The position numbers and the translations under genes were made by a program. A stretch of 64,000 nt of DNA from Drouetiella hepatica Uher 2000/2452. Its GTDB lineage: Bacteria; Cyanobacteriota; Cyanobacteriia; Elainellales; Elainellaceae. The stretch is taken from the NCBI GenBank assembly GCA_019359505.1, contig JAHHHD010000025.1:24541-88540 (forward strand). Direction: 5' to 3'. The notes beneath the pieces were generated by a model. That model did no database searches. It saw only the letters and a list, made by a program, of their open reading frames with translations, and was not told where the DNA came from. This document shows positions 9,615-20,130 of this stretch, piece by piece; the stretch's first letter is position 1; the number at the start of each line of letters is the position of its first letter.

Positions 9615-10688
9615 ATGATCAGTCTAACGTCAGGGCAATCAGAAAATAAACGAGATTCCTCTAAACCGATCAAATGTGTCGTTTGGGATTTAGACAATAC
9701 CCTATGGCACGGCGTGTTGTTGGAAGATGAGCAAGTTTTCTTGCGCGAGGATGTGGTGAGCATCATCAAAACATTGGACAGTCGAGGTATTTTGCAATCC
9801 CTAGTCAGCAAAAACGAGTACGCCAAAGCAATGTCGAAACTAGAGGATCTAGGATTACATGACTATTTTCTTTATCCCCAAATCAACTGGAACACTAAAT
9901 CTTCTTCCATTCAACAAATTGCGCAATCGATCAATATCGGCGTTGACTCGATCGCCTTTATCGACGATCAGCCCTTTGAACGTGAAGAAGTTAGCTTCTC
10001 CCTGCCGGATATTCTCTGTATTGATGCCGCCAATCTGGAACAGCTTTTGGAGATGCCGGAAATGAATCCTTGCTTTATCACAGAGGATGCTAAACAAAGA
10101 CGACTTATGTATCTCAGTGACATTAAGCGTAAGCAGGAAGAGGAAGAATTTGTTGGCTCTTCAGCAGAGTTTTTAGCCACTCTTAAGATGAGCCTGACGA
10201 TCGCATCTGCTCAAGAAGACGATCTACAGCGTGCTGAAGAATTAACAGTCCGAACGAACCAGTTGAACACCACTGGCTATACTTACTCTTACGAAGAACT
10301 CGATTACTTTAGACAGTCTGATCAGCACAAGCTATTAATCGCCAGCTTGAACGATAAATATGGAACTTATGGAACGATCGGATTAGTGCTGGTAGACTGT
10401 CAAGTCAGCCTATGGACAATTAAATTACTGCTCATGTCTTGCCGAGTCATGTCCAGAGGCGTCGGCACAGTCATGCTCCATTATTTGATGCAGCTTGCCC
10501 AGCAGCATAACGTTCGTCTTTGCGCTGAATTTGTTGCCAACGATCGCAACCGCATAATGTACATTACCTACAAGTTTGCAGGCTTTAAGGAAATTGAGAA
10601 GACCGGGAATCGAGTCATGTTTGAACATGATTTGACTCATATTCAACCCTATCCCAACTATATGAACCTTGAGATTCGCGATCGATAG
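9615..10688 (+). CDS. fkbH: FkbH-like glyceryl-ACP synthase/phosphatase (HAD family)
   Basis: 357 aa. The N-terminal HAD domain has the nucleophile motif VVWDLDNTLWHG (DxDxT, residues about 25-31), and FIDDQPFEREEV is typical of FkbH; the C-terminal part is a GNAT-like region with RTNQLNTTGYTY and AEFVANDRNR. The family dephosphorylates 1,3-bisphosphoglycerate and transfers D-glycerate to an ACP. With the flanking dehydrogenases and ACP this completes a hydroxymalonyl-ACP set (FkbK, J, I, H). The dedicated O-methyltransferase FkbG is absent next to it, so hydroxymalonyl rather than methoxymalonyl is favoured, unless the methyltransferase at 31927 acts here. Confidence 0.93.
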   Translation: MISLTSGQSENKRDSSKPIKCVVWDLDNTLWHGVLLEDEQVFLREDVVSIIKTLDSRGILQSLVSKNEYAKAMSKLEDLGLHDYFLYPQINWNTKSSSIQQIAQSINIGVDSIAFIDDQPFEREEVSFSLPDILCIDAANLEQLLEMPEMNPCFITEDAKQRRLMYLSDIKRKQEEEEFVGSSAEFLATLKMSLTIASAQEDDLQRAEELTVRTNQLNTTGYTYSYEELDYFRQSDQHKLLIASLNDKYGTYGTIGLVLVDCQVSLWTIKLLLMSCRVMSRGVGTVMLHYLMQLAQQHNVRLCAEFVANDRNRIMYITYKFAGFKEIEKTGNRVMFEHDLTHIQPYPNYMNLEIRDR

Positions 10689-10740
10689 AGTTTAGTCTCG
10701 TCATTCGTTTATTCATTATTATTATTGAACTTTAAAATAA

Positions 10741-13700
10741 ATGAGCAGAAACAAAGAGGATCTATTCACACGAAGTTCTAAACTTTCACCCGCGAAACGG
10801 GCGCTCCTAGAAGCCCGATTGCGGGGCAATGTTGGGGCTAACGTTGGGACTAATATGACAGCGATTTCTCGACGTTTCAGCCTAGAACCTTCTCCTCTAT
10901 CTTTTGCTCAACAGCGATTGTGGTTTCTTCAGCAGTTGGAACCCGACAATCCTTTTTATAATGAACATACCGCTTTGCAACTGACAGGTTCGCTCAACAT
11001 CGCTGCTCTGGAGCAGAGTCTGAATGCGATCGTGCAACGCCACGAAGCGCTCCGCACCACGTTCGAGATCTTGGACGGACAACCCGTTCAACAGATTGCT
11101 CTAGATCTATTTATTCCATTATCCACAGTAGACTTGCGCGCGTTACCCGATGCCGCGCCGGAAATTAAACGACTGGCGATCGCGCAAAGCCAATGTCCGT
11201 TTAATCTGGCTGACGCTCCGCTGTTGCGCTGGACATTGCTCCAACTGGGTGAACAGGAGCATGTATTGCTGTTCACCATTCATCACATTATTTTTGATGG
11301 CTGGTCGATCGACATTCTGATTCGCGAGTTATCCGCCTTTTATCCCGCTTTTTCGGCTGACCAGGACGCAGCCTCTCTATCGGCATTACCGATTCAATAC
11401 GCCGATTTTGCGGCTTGGCAACGGCAGTGGTTACAGGGAGACACCCTAGAGTTTCAGCTTGCGTACTGGCAGCAGCAATTGGTCGATGCTCCGCCCCTGC
11501 TGCAACTGCCGAGCGATCGCCCCCGCCCGTCTGCCCAAACCTATCAGGGCGCAACGGTATTTTTCTTGCTGCCCCAGCGATTGACTGAAGCGCTGAAAGC
11601 TACTGGCAAAGAGGCTGAAGCGACGCTCTTCATGACGCTATTGGCGGCGTTCAATCTCCTGCTCTATCGCTACACAGGACAAGCAGATTTGATCGTTGGT
11701 TTACCGATCGCCAACCGCAATCGGGCAGAAATTGAAGGGTTGATCGGCATGTTCGTTAACAGTCTGGTGTTGCGAACCAATCTTTCGGGCAACCCAACTT
11801 TTGAGAAACTGTTGGGGCAGGTACGGCAAGTGATGCTAGGGGCATATGAAAATCAGGATTTACCCTTTGAAAAACTGGTGGAAGCGCTACAGCCAGACCG
11901 AGATGCCCCCTACAATCCCCTGTTTCAGGTATCCTTCACCTTACATAATGCACCCAGAGAGCAGTTTGAGTTACCAGGTCTAACCATTACCGCGTTGGAT
12001 GTGGAACGCCGTCGCGCCCTATTGGATCTTCGTCTGGATATGACAGAGACAGATCAGGGATTAGTGGGCTGTTGGGAATACAGCACCGATTTGTTTGATG
12101 CAGACAGAATTCGCCGCATGAGTGGGCACTTTCAGACGTTACTGGAAGCGATCGCTCTCAACCCCCAGCAGCGAATTTCAGAATTCTCCTGCTTAACGGA
12201 AGCTGAACACCAGCAGTTTTTGCAGTGGAATCAGACCCAGACAGACTATCCGCAAGTCTGCATTCATCAATTGTTTGAAGCGCAGGTTGAACGCACTCCA
12301 GATGCGATCGCAATTGTGTTTGCAAATCAGTCATTAACCTATCTAGAACTTAATCACAAAGCTAATCAACTGGCGCATTACTTGCAAACTTTGGGGGTGG
12401 GAACAGATGTGCTAGTTGGCATCTGCTGCGATCGCTCCTTCGATCTGGCGATCGGGCTGCTCGGCATCTTCAAGGCGGGAGGAGCTTATGTTCCCCTTGA
12501 CCCCAGCTATCCCCAAGAGCTATTGGAGTGGATGGTTTCCGACTCTCAGATGCCCATTCTGCTAACTCAATCCGCACTGCTCGATCGCCTCCCCCATCAT
12601 CATGCTCAGGGGATTTGTTTAGACAGCGATTGGGCTACTATTTCTCAGCATAGTCAAGAGAATCCTCATGCTTCTGCCTATCCCAGCAATTTAGCGTATG
12701 TCATTTATACCTCTGGTTCTACGGGCAAACCCAAAGGAGTACAAATTGCCCACAGTAGTATGGTTAACCTCCTCGCTTCTATGCAGCAGAAACCCGGATT
12801 GACTGCCAACGATATTCTGCTGGCTGTCACCTCTGTCTCTTTTGACATCGCAGGATTGGAACTGTATCTGCCGCTGATAACGGGAGCAAGGCTAGTCTTA
12901 GCCAGTCGTTCTGCGGCTATGGACGGCAAGCAACTGAGCGATTTACTCCACTCCAGCGGTGCCACGCTGATGCAGGCAACTCCGGCAACTTGGCGAATGC
13001 TGTTAGCGTCGGGATGGCAGGGCAAGCAAGATTTAAATATTCTTTGTGGGGGTGAAGCCCTCAGCCGGGAGTTAGCCGAGTCGCTATTAGAGAAGGCAGC
13101 AACGGTCTGGAATCTTTACGGGCCAACAGAAACTACCGTTTGGTCTACGGTTAGCTGCCTAGAGAAAGGCGATCGCTTCCCTGCGATTCTCCCCATCGGA
13201 CGACCGATCGCCAATACCCAAATCTATCTGCTCGATCGCCAGGGACAGCCTGTGCCAGTGGGTGTTCCCGGTGAGTTGCACATTGGCGGCGTAGGATTAG
13301 CGCGAGGGTATCTCAACCGTCCTGAGTTGACAGCCGAAAAGTTTATACTGCATCCAACCTGGGGCAGAATATACCAAACGGGTGACTTAGCGCGTTACCG
13401 ATCAGATGGTGCGATCGAGTATTTAGGTCGGATGGATCATCAGGTAAAGCTCCGAGGCTTCCGCATCGAATTGGGAGAAATTGAAGCCACCCTGAGCCAA
13501 TATTCTACGGTTCGAGAAGCGGTAGTAGTGGCGCAGGAAGACCCATTGGGTGACAACCGCCTGATTGCATACATCGTTCCGCAGGGGGAAGTTGCCATCC
13601 GCGAACTGCGTGAATTTCTCCAGCAGCAGCTTCCCGATTATATGGTGCCTTCTGCCTTTGTCTCGATCGCGCAGCTCCCTCTGACTCCAAATGGCAAGAT

Positions 13701-16700
13701 CGATCGCAAGTTTTTACCAGAAATAGGTTTAGAACAACTGATAAGGGTATCCACCGACAGTACTCCCTCAAATCCTATCGAAGAGATGGTTGTGGGTATT
13801 TGGACAAGCGTTCTAAAGATCGATCGCGTTGGTATTCACGATCACTTTTTTGAGTTGGGCGGACACTCCTTGCTGGCAACTCAGGTGATCTCTCAAATCC
13901 GACAGCTATTTCAGATTGAACTTCCCCTACGCCGTCTGTTTGAGTTACCTACTATTGCCCAGCTATCCCAGGCGATCGCCGCTACTCAAACAGGCTTAAA
14001 GGCTCCTCCTATCCAACCCCGTTCTACTGAAACGGTTCCCTTATCCTTTGCTCAGCAGCGCCTGTGGTTTTTGGCACAGCTAGAGCCAGATAACCCCTTC
14101 TACAACCTGCCGATCGCTGTTTCTCTTCAGGGACAACTCAACCTCCGTGCTTTGGAGCAGACGTTGAATGAAATTCTCCGTCGCCATGAGGCGCTGCGAA
14201 CCCGTATTGAAACCCAAGATGGTCAAGCGATCGCCGTCGTTATGCCCTCTACAACGCTCCAGATATCGCCTGTTGATTTGAGCGAGTTAGCAGAGGCTCA
14301 GCAAGAGGCTGAAGTCCAGAAATGGATTGCAACAGAGGCTCGGTACCCCTTTGACCTCAGTCGTGCTCCCCTGCTGCGCGTGAGCCTGCTGCGCCTGTCC
14401 GAACAGGATCATATCTTGCTGTTGACACTGCACCATATTGCCGCAGATGGCTGGTCGTTCGGTGTCCTGATCCATGAAGTGACGGTGCTTTACACGGCAT
14501 TCTGTGACGGGTGCCCGTCTCCCTTACCTGACCTGCCGATTCAGTACAGCGACTTCGCTGCTTGGCAGCGCCAGTGGTTACAGGGAGTCGTGCTGCAAGC
14601 CCAAACAAATTACTGGTGTCAGCAGTTGCAAGACGCGCCAGTGCTGGAATTACCCACCGATCGCCCCCGCCCCAGCCTACAAACCTATCGAGGAAGCAGC
14701 TACCGTTTTGATCTACCGCCAGCGTTATTGCAAGCGCTCCGCCGCCTGAGTCAGCAAGCCGGATGTACCTTATTCATGACGCTCCTAGCTGCTTTCAAGG
14801 TTTTGTTAGGACGGTATAGCAACAGCAAGGATATTGTGGTGGGTACACCCATTGCCAATCGCCACCATGCCGAAATTGAGGGCTTAATCGGCTGCTTCGT
14901 CAATACCCTGGCGCTGCGAACCCAGCTCTCAGAAAATCCCACGGTTCTGGAATTACTCGATCGGGTACGAGAAACCGCCCTCGAGGGCTATGCTCATCAA
15001 GACTTGCCCTTTGAGCAATTGGTAGAAGCGTTACAGCTTGAGCGATCGCTGAGTCACACACCCCTGTTTCAGGTGATGTTTGTCTTACACAATGCGCCAT
15101 TACCTGCGATCGCATTGCCCAACTTAACGGTGACTCCTCTTGAGACTGACAGCGGTACAGCTCAGTTTGAGTTAACCCTATCGATGGTAGAAACGGCAGA
15201 GGGATTGTCTGGGAAATTGGAATTTAACAGCGATCTGTTCGATCCAGAGACGATCGCTCACATGGCAGGACATTACCAGACCTTACTCGACGGAATAGTA
15301 ACGAATCCTCAGCAACAGATTTCACAGTTACCACTTCTCACGCAGGTAGAGTCTCGTCAGATTTTAGTGGAGTGGAATGACACGCAGATCGAGTACCTAC
15401 CGGAGCAGTGTCTGCACCAGTTATTTGAAGCACAGGCGCAACGCACTCCTGATGCAGTAGCCGTAATCATTGAAAATGATCAGTTAAGCTATCGAGAACT
15501 CAATGCCAGAGCGAACCAACTGGGACACTTCTTGCAACAGCGGGGCGTTGGAGCAGAAACTCTCGTGGGCATTTGTCTGGAGCGATCGCTGGAAATGGTC
15601 GTGGGTTTATTGGGCGTTCTCAAGGCAGGCGGAGCCTATGTTCCGTTAGACCCCACCTATCCTCAAGAACGCCTGGAGTGGATGCTGTCTGACGCTCAGG
15701 TGTCTGTGTTATTAACTCATGCACAGGTTGCAAAAACCTTGCCTGACCACCCTGCGGATCGGATTGTCCTAGATGCCGATTGGGGAGCGATCGCCCAAGC
15801 GAGCGACAAGAATCCAGTCAGTGAGGTGAACCCCTCGCATCTTGCCTACGTGATTTATACCTCTGGATCGACGGGGCAGCCCAAGGGCGTGATGATGTCG
15901 CACCGCGCCATTTGTAATCACATGCACTGGATGCAAACGACCTTTCCGCTGACAGATGCAGATATCGTTCTGCAAAAAACGCCCTTCAGCTTCGATGCAT
16001 CCATTTGGGAGTTTTACGCTCCACTGTTGGCAGGGGCATCGTTGCTGATGGCGCAGCCTGGAGGGCATCAAGACATGAACTACCTGATCAAAACCATTGC
16101 TGAGCATCGGGTGACGACGCTGCAACTGGTGCCATCCTTGCTGCGAATGCTTTTAGAGCAGGGTGGGCTTGAAACCTGTCGCACTTTAAAGCGGATCTTC
16201 TGCGGCGGTGAAGCGTTATCGGTCGCTCTCCAAAAGCGTTTATTGGCGAGTCTAGAGGTGGAATTCTTCAATCTCTATGGCCCTACTGAAACCTGTATTG
16301 ATGCCACTTACTGGACTGGCAAAGGCAGCTCTGCTCAACAGACATTGCCGATCGGTCGCCCCATTGCCAACGCGCAAGCCTATATCTTGGATGAGCATCT
16401 GCAACCGACTCCGATCGGTGTTTCGGGTGAACTGCACATTGGGGGTGCAGGGTTGGCACGAGGCTATCTCAATCGTCCAGAACTGACCCTCGAAAAGTTT
16501 ATTGCCAACCCTTTTGATCCTCAACTAGAAGCACGCCTCTACAAAACTGGAGACTTGGCGCGCTACCTGCCCAATGGCGATATCGAGTATCTCGGTCGGA
16601 TCGATCATCAGGTGAAGCTCCGAGGCTTCCGCATCGAATTGGGAGAAATTGAAGCCGCCCTGAGTCAGTACCCCGCTGTGCGAGATGCAGTCGTTGTGGT

Positions 16701-18612
16701 TCGGGAAATGGGGCATGAGCAGCGACTGGTTGCCTATATCGTGACGAATTCACAGCAACTTTCTATCAGCGATCTACGCCAATTCCTTAAACAAAAGCTG
16801 CCTGAATATATGATCCCTGCGGTTTTTGTGTCGCTTGAAACCTTATCCCTCCTGCCAAACGGAAAGGTCGATCGCAACGCATTACCTGATCCAGACCTGA
16901 CTAGACCTGAGTTAGAACAATCGTTTGTGGCTCCCTGCACGGCGATCGAAATCACCTTGGCAGAAATCTGGGCACCCGTTTTGGGAGTGAAGCAAATCGG
17001 GATTCACGATAACTTCTTTGAACTGGGAGGCGATTCTATCCTCTGTATCCAGGTCGTTGCTAGGGCAAATCAAGCAGGTCTAAAGTTCACGCCAAAACAG
17101 ATGTTTGAACACCAGACGATCGCTGAACTAGCAACGGTAGCGGGAACAAAACAGGGAACGTCGGTTGAACAGGGACTTGTGACTGGATCAGTCTTCCTCA
17201 CCCCTATCCAGCGCTGGTTCTTTGAGCAAAATTTACCTGATCCCCATCATTTTAATCAGGCAGTAATGCTGCAACTCCCTCAGCAAATTGACCTGACGCT
17301 ATTGGAGCAAGCCCTCCAGCAGTTGCTGAGCCACCATGACGCCTTGCGCTTGCGGTTTGAGCGAACTGAGTCTGGCTGGCAGCAGAGTTACGCCCCTCCT
17401 GATGCGGCAATGCTCCTAATCCGTTGGGATTTCTCAGCCCTGACAGCAGCAGCGCAAAAACTCGCTTTAGCCTCTGCGACAACTGAAGTCCAGACCAGCC
17501 TCAATCTCTCAACTGGGCCTTTGGTGCGAGTTGGATTCTTTGACTTAGGCGAACATCAACCCCATTGTCTCCTCATTGTGATTCATCACCTGGTTGTAGA
17601 TGGGGTATCCTGGCGCATCCTGTTAGAGGATTTGCAGACAGCTTACCAGCAACTCAGTCGCGGTGAAGAAGTGCAACTGCCCGCCAAAACCACGTCGTTT
17701 CAGCAGTGGTCGCAAACGCTGCGGCAGTATGCTCATTCAGCTCTCCTCCAGCAAGAGCAGGATTACTGGCGAGTCCAGCCGACCTTCACGCCGTTACCCG
17801 TTGATTGCCCAGACGGCAAAAATACCGTGGCTTCGGCAGATCAGATCATTAGCACCCTCAGTATTTCGGACACCCAAGCCTTACTCAAAGATGTGCCGAA
17901 AGCCTACCACACCGAGATCAACGATGTCCTGCTGACAGCGCTGGTGCAGGCGTTTGCTCAATGGACGGGCGATCGCACCCTCCTGATCGATCTGGAAGGG
18001 CATGGGCGAGAGGATATCGCATCTCATGTCAATGCGACTGATATAGACCTGTCGCGCACCATAGGCTGGTTCACTACGGTTTTTCCGGTATCCTTGAAAC
18101 TCGAAGCAGCTATTCATCCAGGGTATACCTTGAAGAGTATCAAAGAGCAGCTACGCCGCATTCCTCGTCGGGGAATCGGCTACGGGATTCTCCGCTATTG
18201 CAGTGACGATTCGAAAATCACCGAAGCGTTGAACAACCAATCGCAACCGGAAGTGATTTTCAATTACTTGGGACAATTTGATCAAAGCCTACCCAACTCC
18301 TCATTATTTTGCCCAGTTCAAGAGCCAAGTGAGCCGACCCAAAGCTTACAGGGCGATCGTAGCCATTTGCTGGCAATCAATTGCTGGATCAGTAATGAAC
18401 AACTGCACCTGCATTGGGACTATAGTCAGGCGATCCATCACCAATCCACGATCGCGGCTTTGGCTCAGAACTTTTTGCAGGCATTGCGATCGCTAATCAC
18501 CCATTGTCAATCTCCAGAAGCACGCGGCTACACCCCTTCTGATTTTTCAGAAGCCAACTTGAGTCAACAGGCACTCGATCGCTTTCTGACCAAAATTAAA
18601 CGCCGAAATTAA
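10741..18612 (+). CDS. NRPS, two modules plus epimerase: C-A(Gly)-PCP-C-A(Gln)-PCP-E
   Basis: 2623 aa. Domains: C1 with HHIIFDG (His181-182); A1 with TSGSTGKPKG near 660; PCP1 Ser1043; C2 with HHIAADG (1231-1232); A2 near 1708; PCP2 Ser2099 in the LGGDS form typical before an E domain; E with HHLVVDGVSWR (2282) and RRGIGYGILRY. Pocket residues by hand alignment are A1 D-I-L-Q-L-G-L-V-W, a glycine-type code, and A2 D-A-W-Q-F-G-L-I-D, a glutamine-type code. It should therefore add Gly, then L-Gln epimerised to D-Gln. C1 would accept the polyketide chain. The next gene is a free-standing C domain, which fits a D-to-L condensation after E. The A1 and A2 genes share a nearly identical stretch around motif A8. 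Confidence 0.95.
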   Translation: MSRNKEDLFTRSSKLSPAKRALLEARLRGNVGANVGTNMTAISRRFSLEPSPLSFAQQRLWFLQQLEPDNPFYNEHTALQLTGSLNIAALEQSLNAIVQRHEALRTTFEILDGQPVQQIALDLFIPLSTVDLRALPDAAPEIKRLAIAQSQCPFNLADAPLLRWTLLQLGEQEHVLLFTIHHIIFDGWSIDILIRELSAFYPAFSADQDAASLSALPIQYADFAAWQRQWLQGDTLEFQLAYWQQQLVDAPPLLQLPSDRPRPSAQTYQGATVFFLLPQRLTEALKATGKEAEATLFMTLLAAFNLLLYRYTGQADLIVGLPIANRNRAEIEGLIGMFVNSLVLRTNLSGNPTFEKLLGQVRQVMLGAYENQDLPFEKLVEALQPDRDAPYNPLFQVSFTLHNAPREQFELPGLTITALDVERRRALLDLRLDMTETDQGLVGCWEYSTDLFDADRIRRMSGHFQTLLEAIALNPQQRISEFSCLTEAEHQQFLQWNQTQTDYPQVCIHQLFEAQVERTPDAIAIVFANQSLTYLELNHKANQLAHYLQTLGVGTDVLVGICCDRSFDLAIGLLGIFKAGGAYVPLDPSYPQELLEWMVSDSQMPILLTQSALLDRLPHHHAQGICLDSDWATISQHSQENPHASAYPSNLAYVIYTSGSTGKPKGVQIAHSSMVNLLASMQQKPGLTANDILLAVTSVSFDIAGLELYLPLITGARLVLASRSAAMDGKQLSDLLHSSGATLMQATPATWRMLLASGWQGKQDLNILCGGEALSRELAESLLEKAATVWNLYGPTETTVWSTVSCLEKGDRFPAILPIGRPIANTQIYLLDRQGQPVPVGVPGELHIGGVGLARGYLNRPELTAEKFILHPTWGRIYQTGDLARYRSDGAIEYLGRMDHQVKLRGFRIELGEIEATLSQYSTVREAVVVAQEDPLGDNRLIAYIVPQGEVAIRELREFLQQQLPDYMVPSAFVSIAQLPLTPNGKIDRKFLPEIGLEQLIRVSTDSTPSNPIEEMVVGIWTSVLKIDRVGIHDHFFELGGHSLLATQVISQIRQLFQIELPLRRLFELPTIAQLSQAIAATQTGLKAPPIQPRSTETVPLSFAQQRLWFLAQLEPDNPFYNLPIAVSLQGQLNLRALEQTLNEILRRHEALRTRIETQDGQAIAVVMPSTTLQISPVDLSELAEAQQEAEVQKWIATEARYPFDLSRAPLLRVSLLRLSEQDHILLLTLHHIAADGWSFGVLIHEVTVLYTAFCDGCPSPLPDLPIQYSDFAAWQRQWLQGVVLQAQTNYWCQQLQDAPVLELPTDRPRPSLQTYRGSSYRFDLPPALLQALRRLSQQAGCTLFMTLLAAFKVLLGRYSNSKDIVVGTPIANRHHAEIEGLIGCFVNTLALRTQLSENPTVLELLDRVRETALEGYAHQDLPFEQLVEALQLERSLSHTPLFQVMFVLHNAPLPAIALPNLTVTPLETDSGTAQFELTLSMVETAEGLSGKLEFNSDLFDPETIAHMAGHYQTLLDGIVTNPQQQISQLPLLTQVESRQILVEWNDTQIEYLPEQCLHQLFEAQAQRTPDAVAVIIENDQLSYRELNARANQLGHFLQQRGVGAETLVGICLERSLEMVVGLLGVLKAGGAYVPLDPTYPQERLEWMLSDAQVSVLLTHAQVAKTLPDHPADRIVLDADWGAIAQASDKNPVSEVNPSHLAYVIYTSGSTGQPKGVMMSHRAICNHMHWMQTTFPLTDADIVLQKTPFSFDASIWEFYAPLLAGASLLMAQPGGHQDMNYLIKTIAEHRVTTLQLVPSLLRMLLEQGGLETCRTLKRIFCGGEALSVALQKRLLASLEVEFFNLYGPTETCIDATYWTGKGSSAQQTLPIGRPIANAQAYILDEHLQPTPIGVSGELHIGGAGLARGYLNRPELTLEKFIANPFDPQLEARLYKTGDLARYLPNGDIEYLGRIDHQVKLRGFRIELGEIEAALSQYPAVRDAVVVVREMGHEQRLVAYIVTNSQQLSISDLRQFLKQKLPEYMIPAVFVSLETLSLLPNGKVDRNALPDPDLTRPELEQSFVAPCTAIEITLAEIWAPVLGVKQIGIHDNFFELGGDSILCIQVVARANQAGLKFTPKQMFEHQTIAELATVAGTKQGTSVEQGLVTGSVFLTPIQRWFFEQNLPDPHHFNQAVMLQLPQQIDLTLLEQALQQLLSHHDALRLRFERTESGWQQSYAPPDAAMLLIRWDFSALTAAAQKLALASATTEVQTSLNLSTGPLVRVGFFDLGEHQPHCLLIVIHHLVVDGVSWRILLEDLQTAYQQLSRGEEVQLPAKTTSFQQWSQTLRQYAHSALLQQEQDYWRVQPTFTPLPVDCPDGKNTVASADQIISTLSISDTQALLKDVPKAYHTEINDVLLTALVQAFAQWTGDRTLLIDLEGHGREDIASHVNATDIDLSRTIGWFTTVFPVSLKLEAAIHPGYTLKSIKEQLRRIPRRGIGYGILRYCSDDSKITEALNNQSQPEVIFNYLGQFDQSLPNSSLFCPVQEPSEPTQSLQGDRSHLLAINCWISNEQLHLHWDYSQAIHHQSTIAALAQNFLQALRSLITHCQSPEARGYTPSDFSEANLSQQALDRFLTKIKRRN

Positions 18613-18688
18613 CTCTATTTATTACAACGATGAGAATACAAAAAATACTTGCTTAGATCATCGACACATCGTAATTCAAAATCCACAA

Positions 18689-20083
18689 ATGACAGATACT
18701 ATCCAAGACATCTACGAACTGACCCCAATCCAGAAGGGAATTCTCTTCCACAGTTTGTACGCTCCAGAAGTAGGGCTTTACTTCATGCAAACGGGCTATA
18801 GCGTGCAGGGCAACCTCAATCACGCGGCATTTGAGCGGGCGTTGCAGCAATTGCCCCCGCGACATACCATCTTACGCACAAGTTTCTATTGGGAAGAAGC
18901 AGATAAACCCCTACAGGTTGTGCATCGGCAAGCTGCTATTCCGCTAGAACAGCAGGATTGGCGCGGCATCAATCCGGTAGAACAGCAGGAGCGCTTAGAA
19001 GCGTTTTTGAAGGGCGATCGCGATCGAGGCTTTGATTTTTCACAAGCTCCATTGATGCGGATAACGGTGCTGCGTCTGGCTGATCAATCCTATGAAATTA
19101 TTCAAAGCGTCCACCATGTCATTCTTGACGGTTGGTCTACATCGGCAGTGATGGGTGAGGTGATTCAGCTTTATCAGGCGCTTTGTTATGGTCAAAATCT
19201 CTCCTTGGCAGCGATTGCTCCTTTCAAAACCTATCTCTCCTGGTTAGAAAAGCAGGATCTGGTGAAAGCTGAGAAATATTGGCGACAGGCACTTAGCCCG
19301 ATCAAAGCGCCCACACCGCTCACCTACCTGGAAAGTCAGGACTTACCTGCCCTGGAAGAAAGGTACGATGAGCAACAAATTAAGCTATCGGCAGCCACAA
19401 CAACTGCCCTCCAATCCTTAGCACGTCACCATCAACTGACGCTGAACACGCTGTTTCAAGCCACTTGGGCGTTGCTGCTCAGCCGCTACAGTGGTCAGGA
19501 GTCGGTGGTTTATGGGTGCTGTGTGTCGGGTCGTCCGGCAGAATTAAACGGTATCGAATCGATGGTAGGCGTGTTCATCAACACCTTACCGATTTGGGTT
19601 GATGTCCATTCGGAGCAGGCTTTGATGCCTTGGCTGAAGCAGCTTCAGGCTCAACTGGTGGAAATGCGCCAATATGAATACAGCCCGTTGGTTGAAGTGC
19701 AAGGATGGAGTCCGGTTTCACGGGGCATCCCTTTGTTTGAGAGCATTGTGGTGTTTGAAAACTACCCGACTCCTCAAATGATTAAACAAGGCGAAAACGA
19801 TCTAGAACTTCAGAAATCTACGGTCTTTTACAAAACTAATTATCCTCTGACGATCGTCGGCTATCCCGGTTCAGAGCTAGTCTTTGGCATCAGCTATGAT
19901 TGTCGTCGCTTTGACTCCACGACCATCACTGGAATTCTAGAGCATTTCGAGATGATGCTTCAGAGCATGGCAGCTACACCTGATGTGAAGTTGAAAGATC
20001 TGTCATTGTTGACGCCAGCAGAAAAGCAATTGACGCAATGGTTAGAACAAGAAGTAACGTTTGACTTTGCTTTGTGTAATTGA
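18689..20083 (+). CDS. Free-standing NRPS condensation domain (DCL-like)
   Basis: 464 aa forming a whole condensation domain: N-terminal ELTPIQKGILFHSLY, the form seen in C domains that follow epimerases; the active-site HHVILDGWS at residues 142-148; then GRPAEL, a latch region, and a C-terminal C-A linker piece (LTPAEKQLTQWLEQE) where an adenylation domain would normally start. No A or PCP follows; instead the ectB-like gene begins. It follows a protein ending in E, and the next NRPS (21414) starts with only the C-terminal lobe of a C domain. It most likely condenses D-Gln-PCP with Dab-PCP in trans. Confidence 0.92.
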   Translation: MTDTIQDIYELTPIQKGILFHSLYAPEVGLYFMQTGYSVQGNLNHAAFERALQQLPPRHTILRTSFYWEEADKPLQVVHRQAAIPLEQQDWRGINPVEQQERLEAFLKGDRDRGFDFSQAPLMRITVLRLADQSYEIIQSVHHVILDGWSTSAVMGEVIQLYQALCYGQNLSLAAIAPFKTYLSWLEKQDLVKAEKYWRQALSPIKAPTPLTYLESQDLPALEERYDEQQIKLSAATTTALQSLARHHQLTLNTLFQATWALLLSRYSGQESVVYGCCVSGRPAELNGIESMVGVFINTLPIWVDVHSEQALMPWLKQLQAQLVEMRQYEYSPLVEVQGWSPVSRGIPLFESIVVFENYPTPQMIKQGENDLELQKSTVFYKTNYPLTIVGYPGSELVFGISYDCRRFDSTTITGILEHFEMMLQSMAATPDVKLKDLSLLTPAEKQLTQWLEQEVTFDFALCN

Positions 20084-20130
20084 GGCAATCACACTACTTT
20101 TCACATTCTCTTCACGCAGGAAACAACACG

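Noticed and set aside
20080..20130. Upstream ATG at 20080 as the ectB start
   Set aside because: It overlaps the previous stop and encodes a leader unrelated to EctB; the ATG at 20131 fits the family start.
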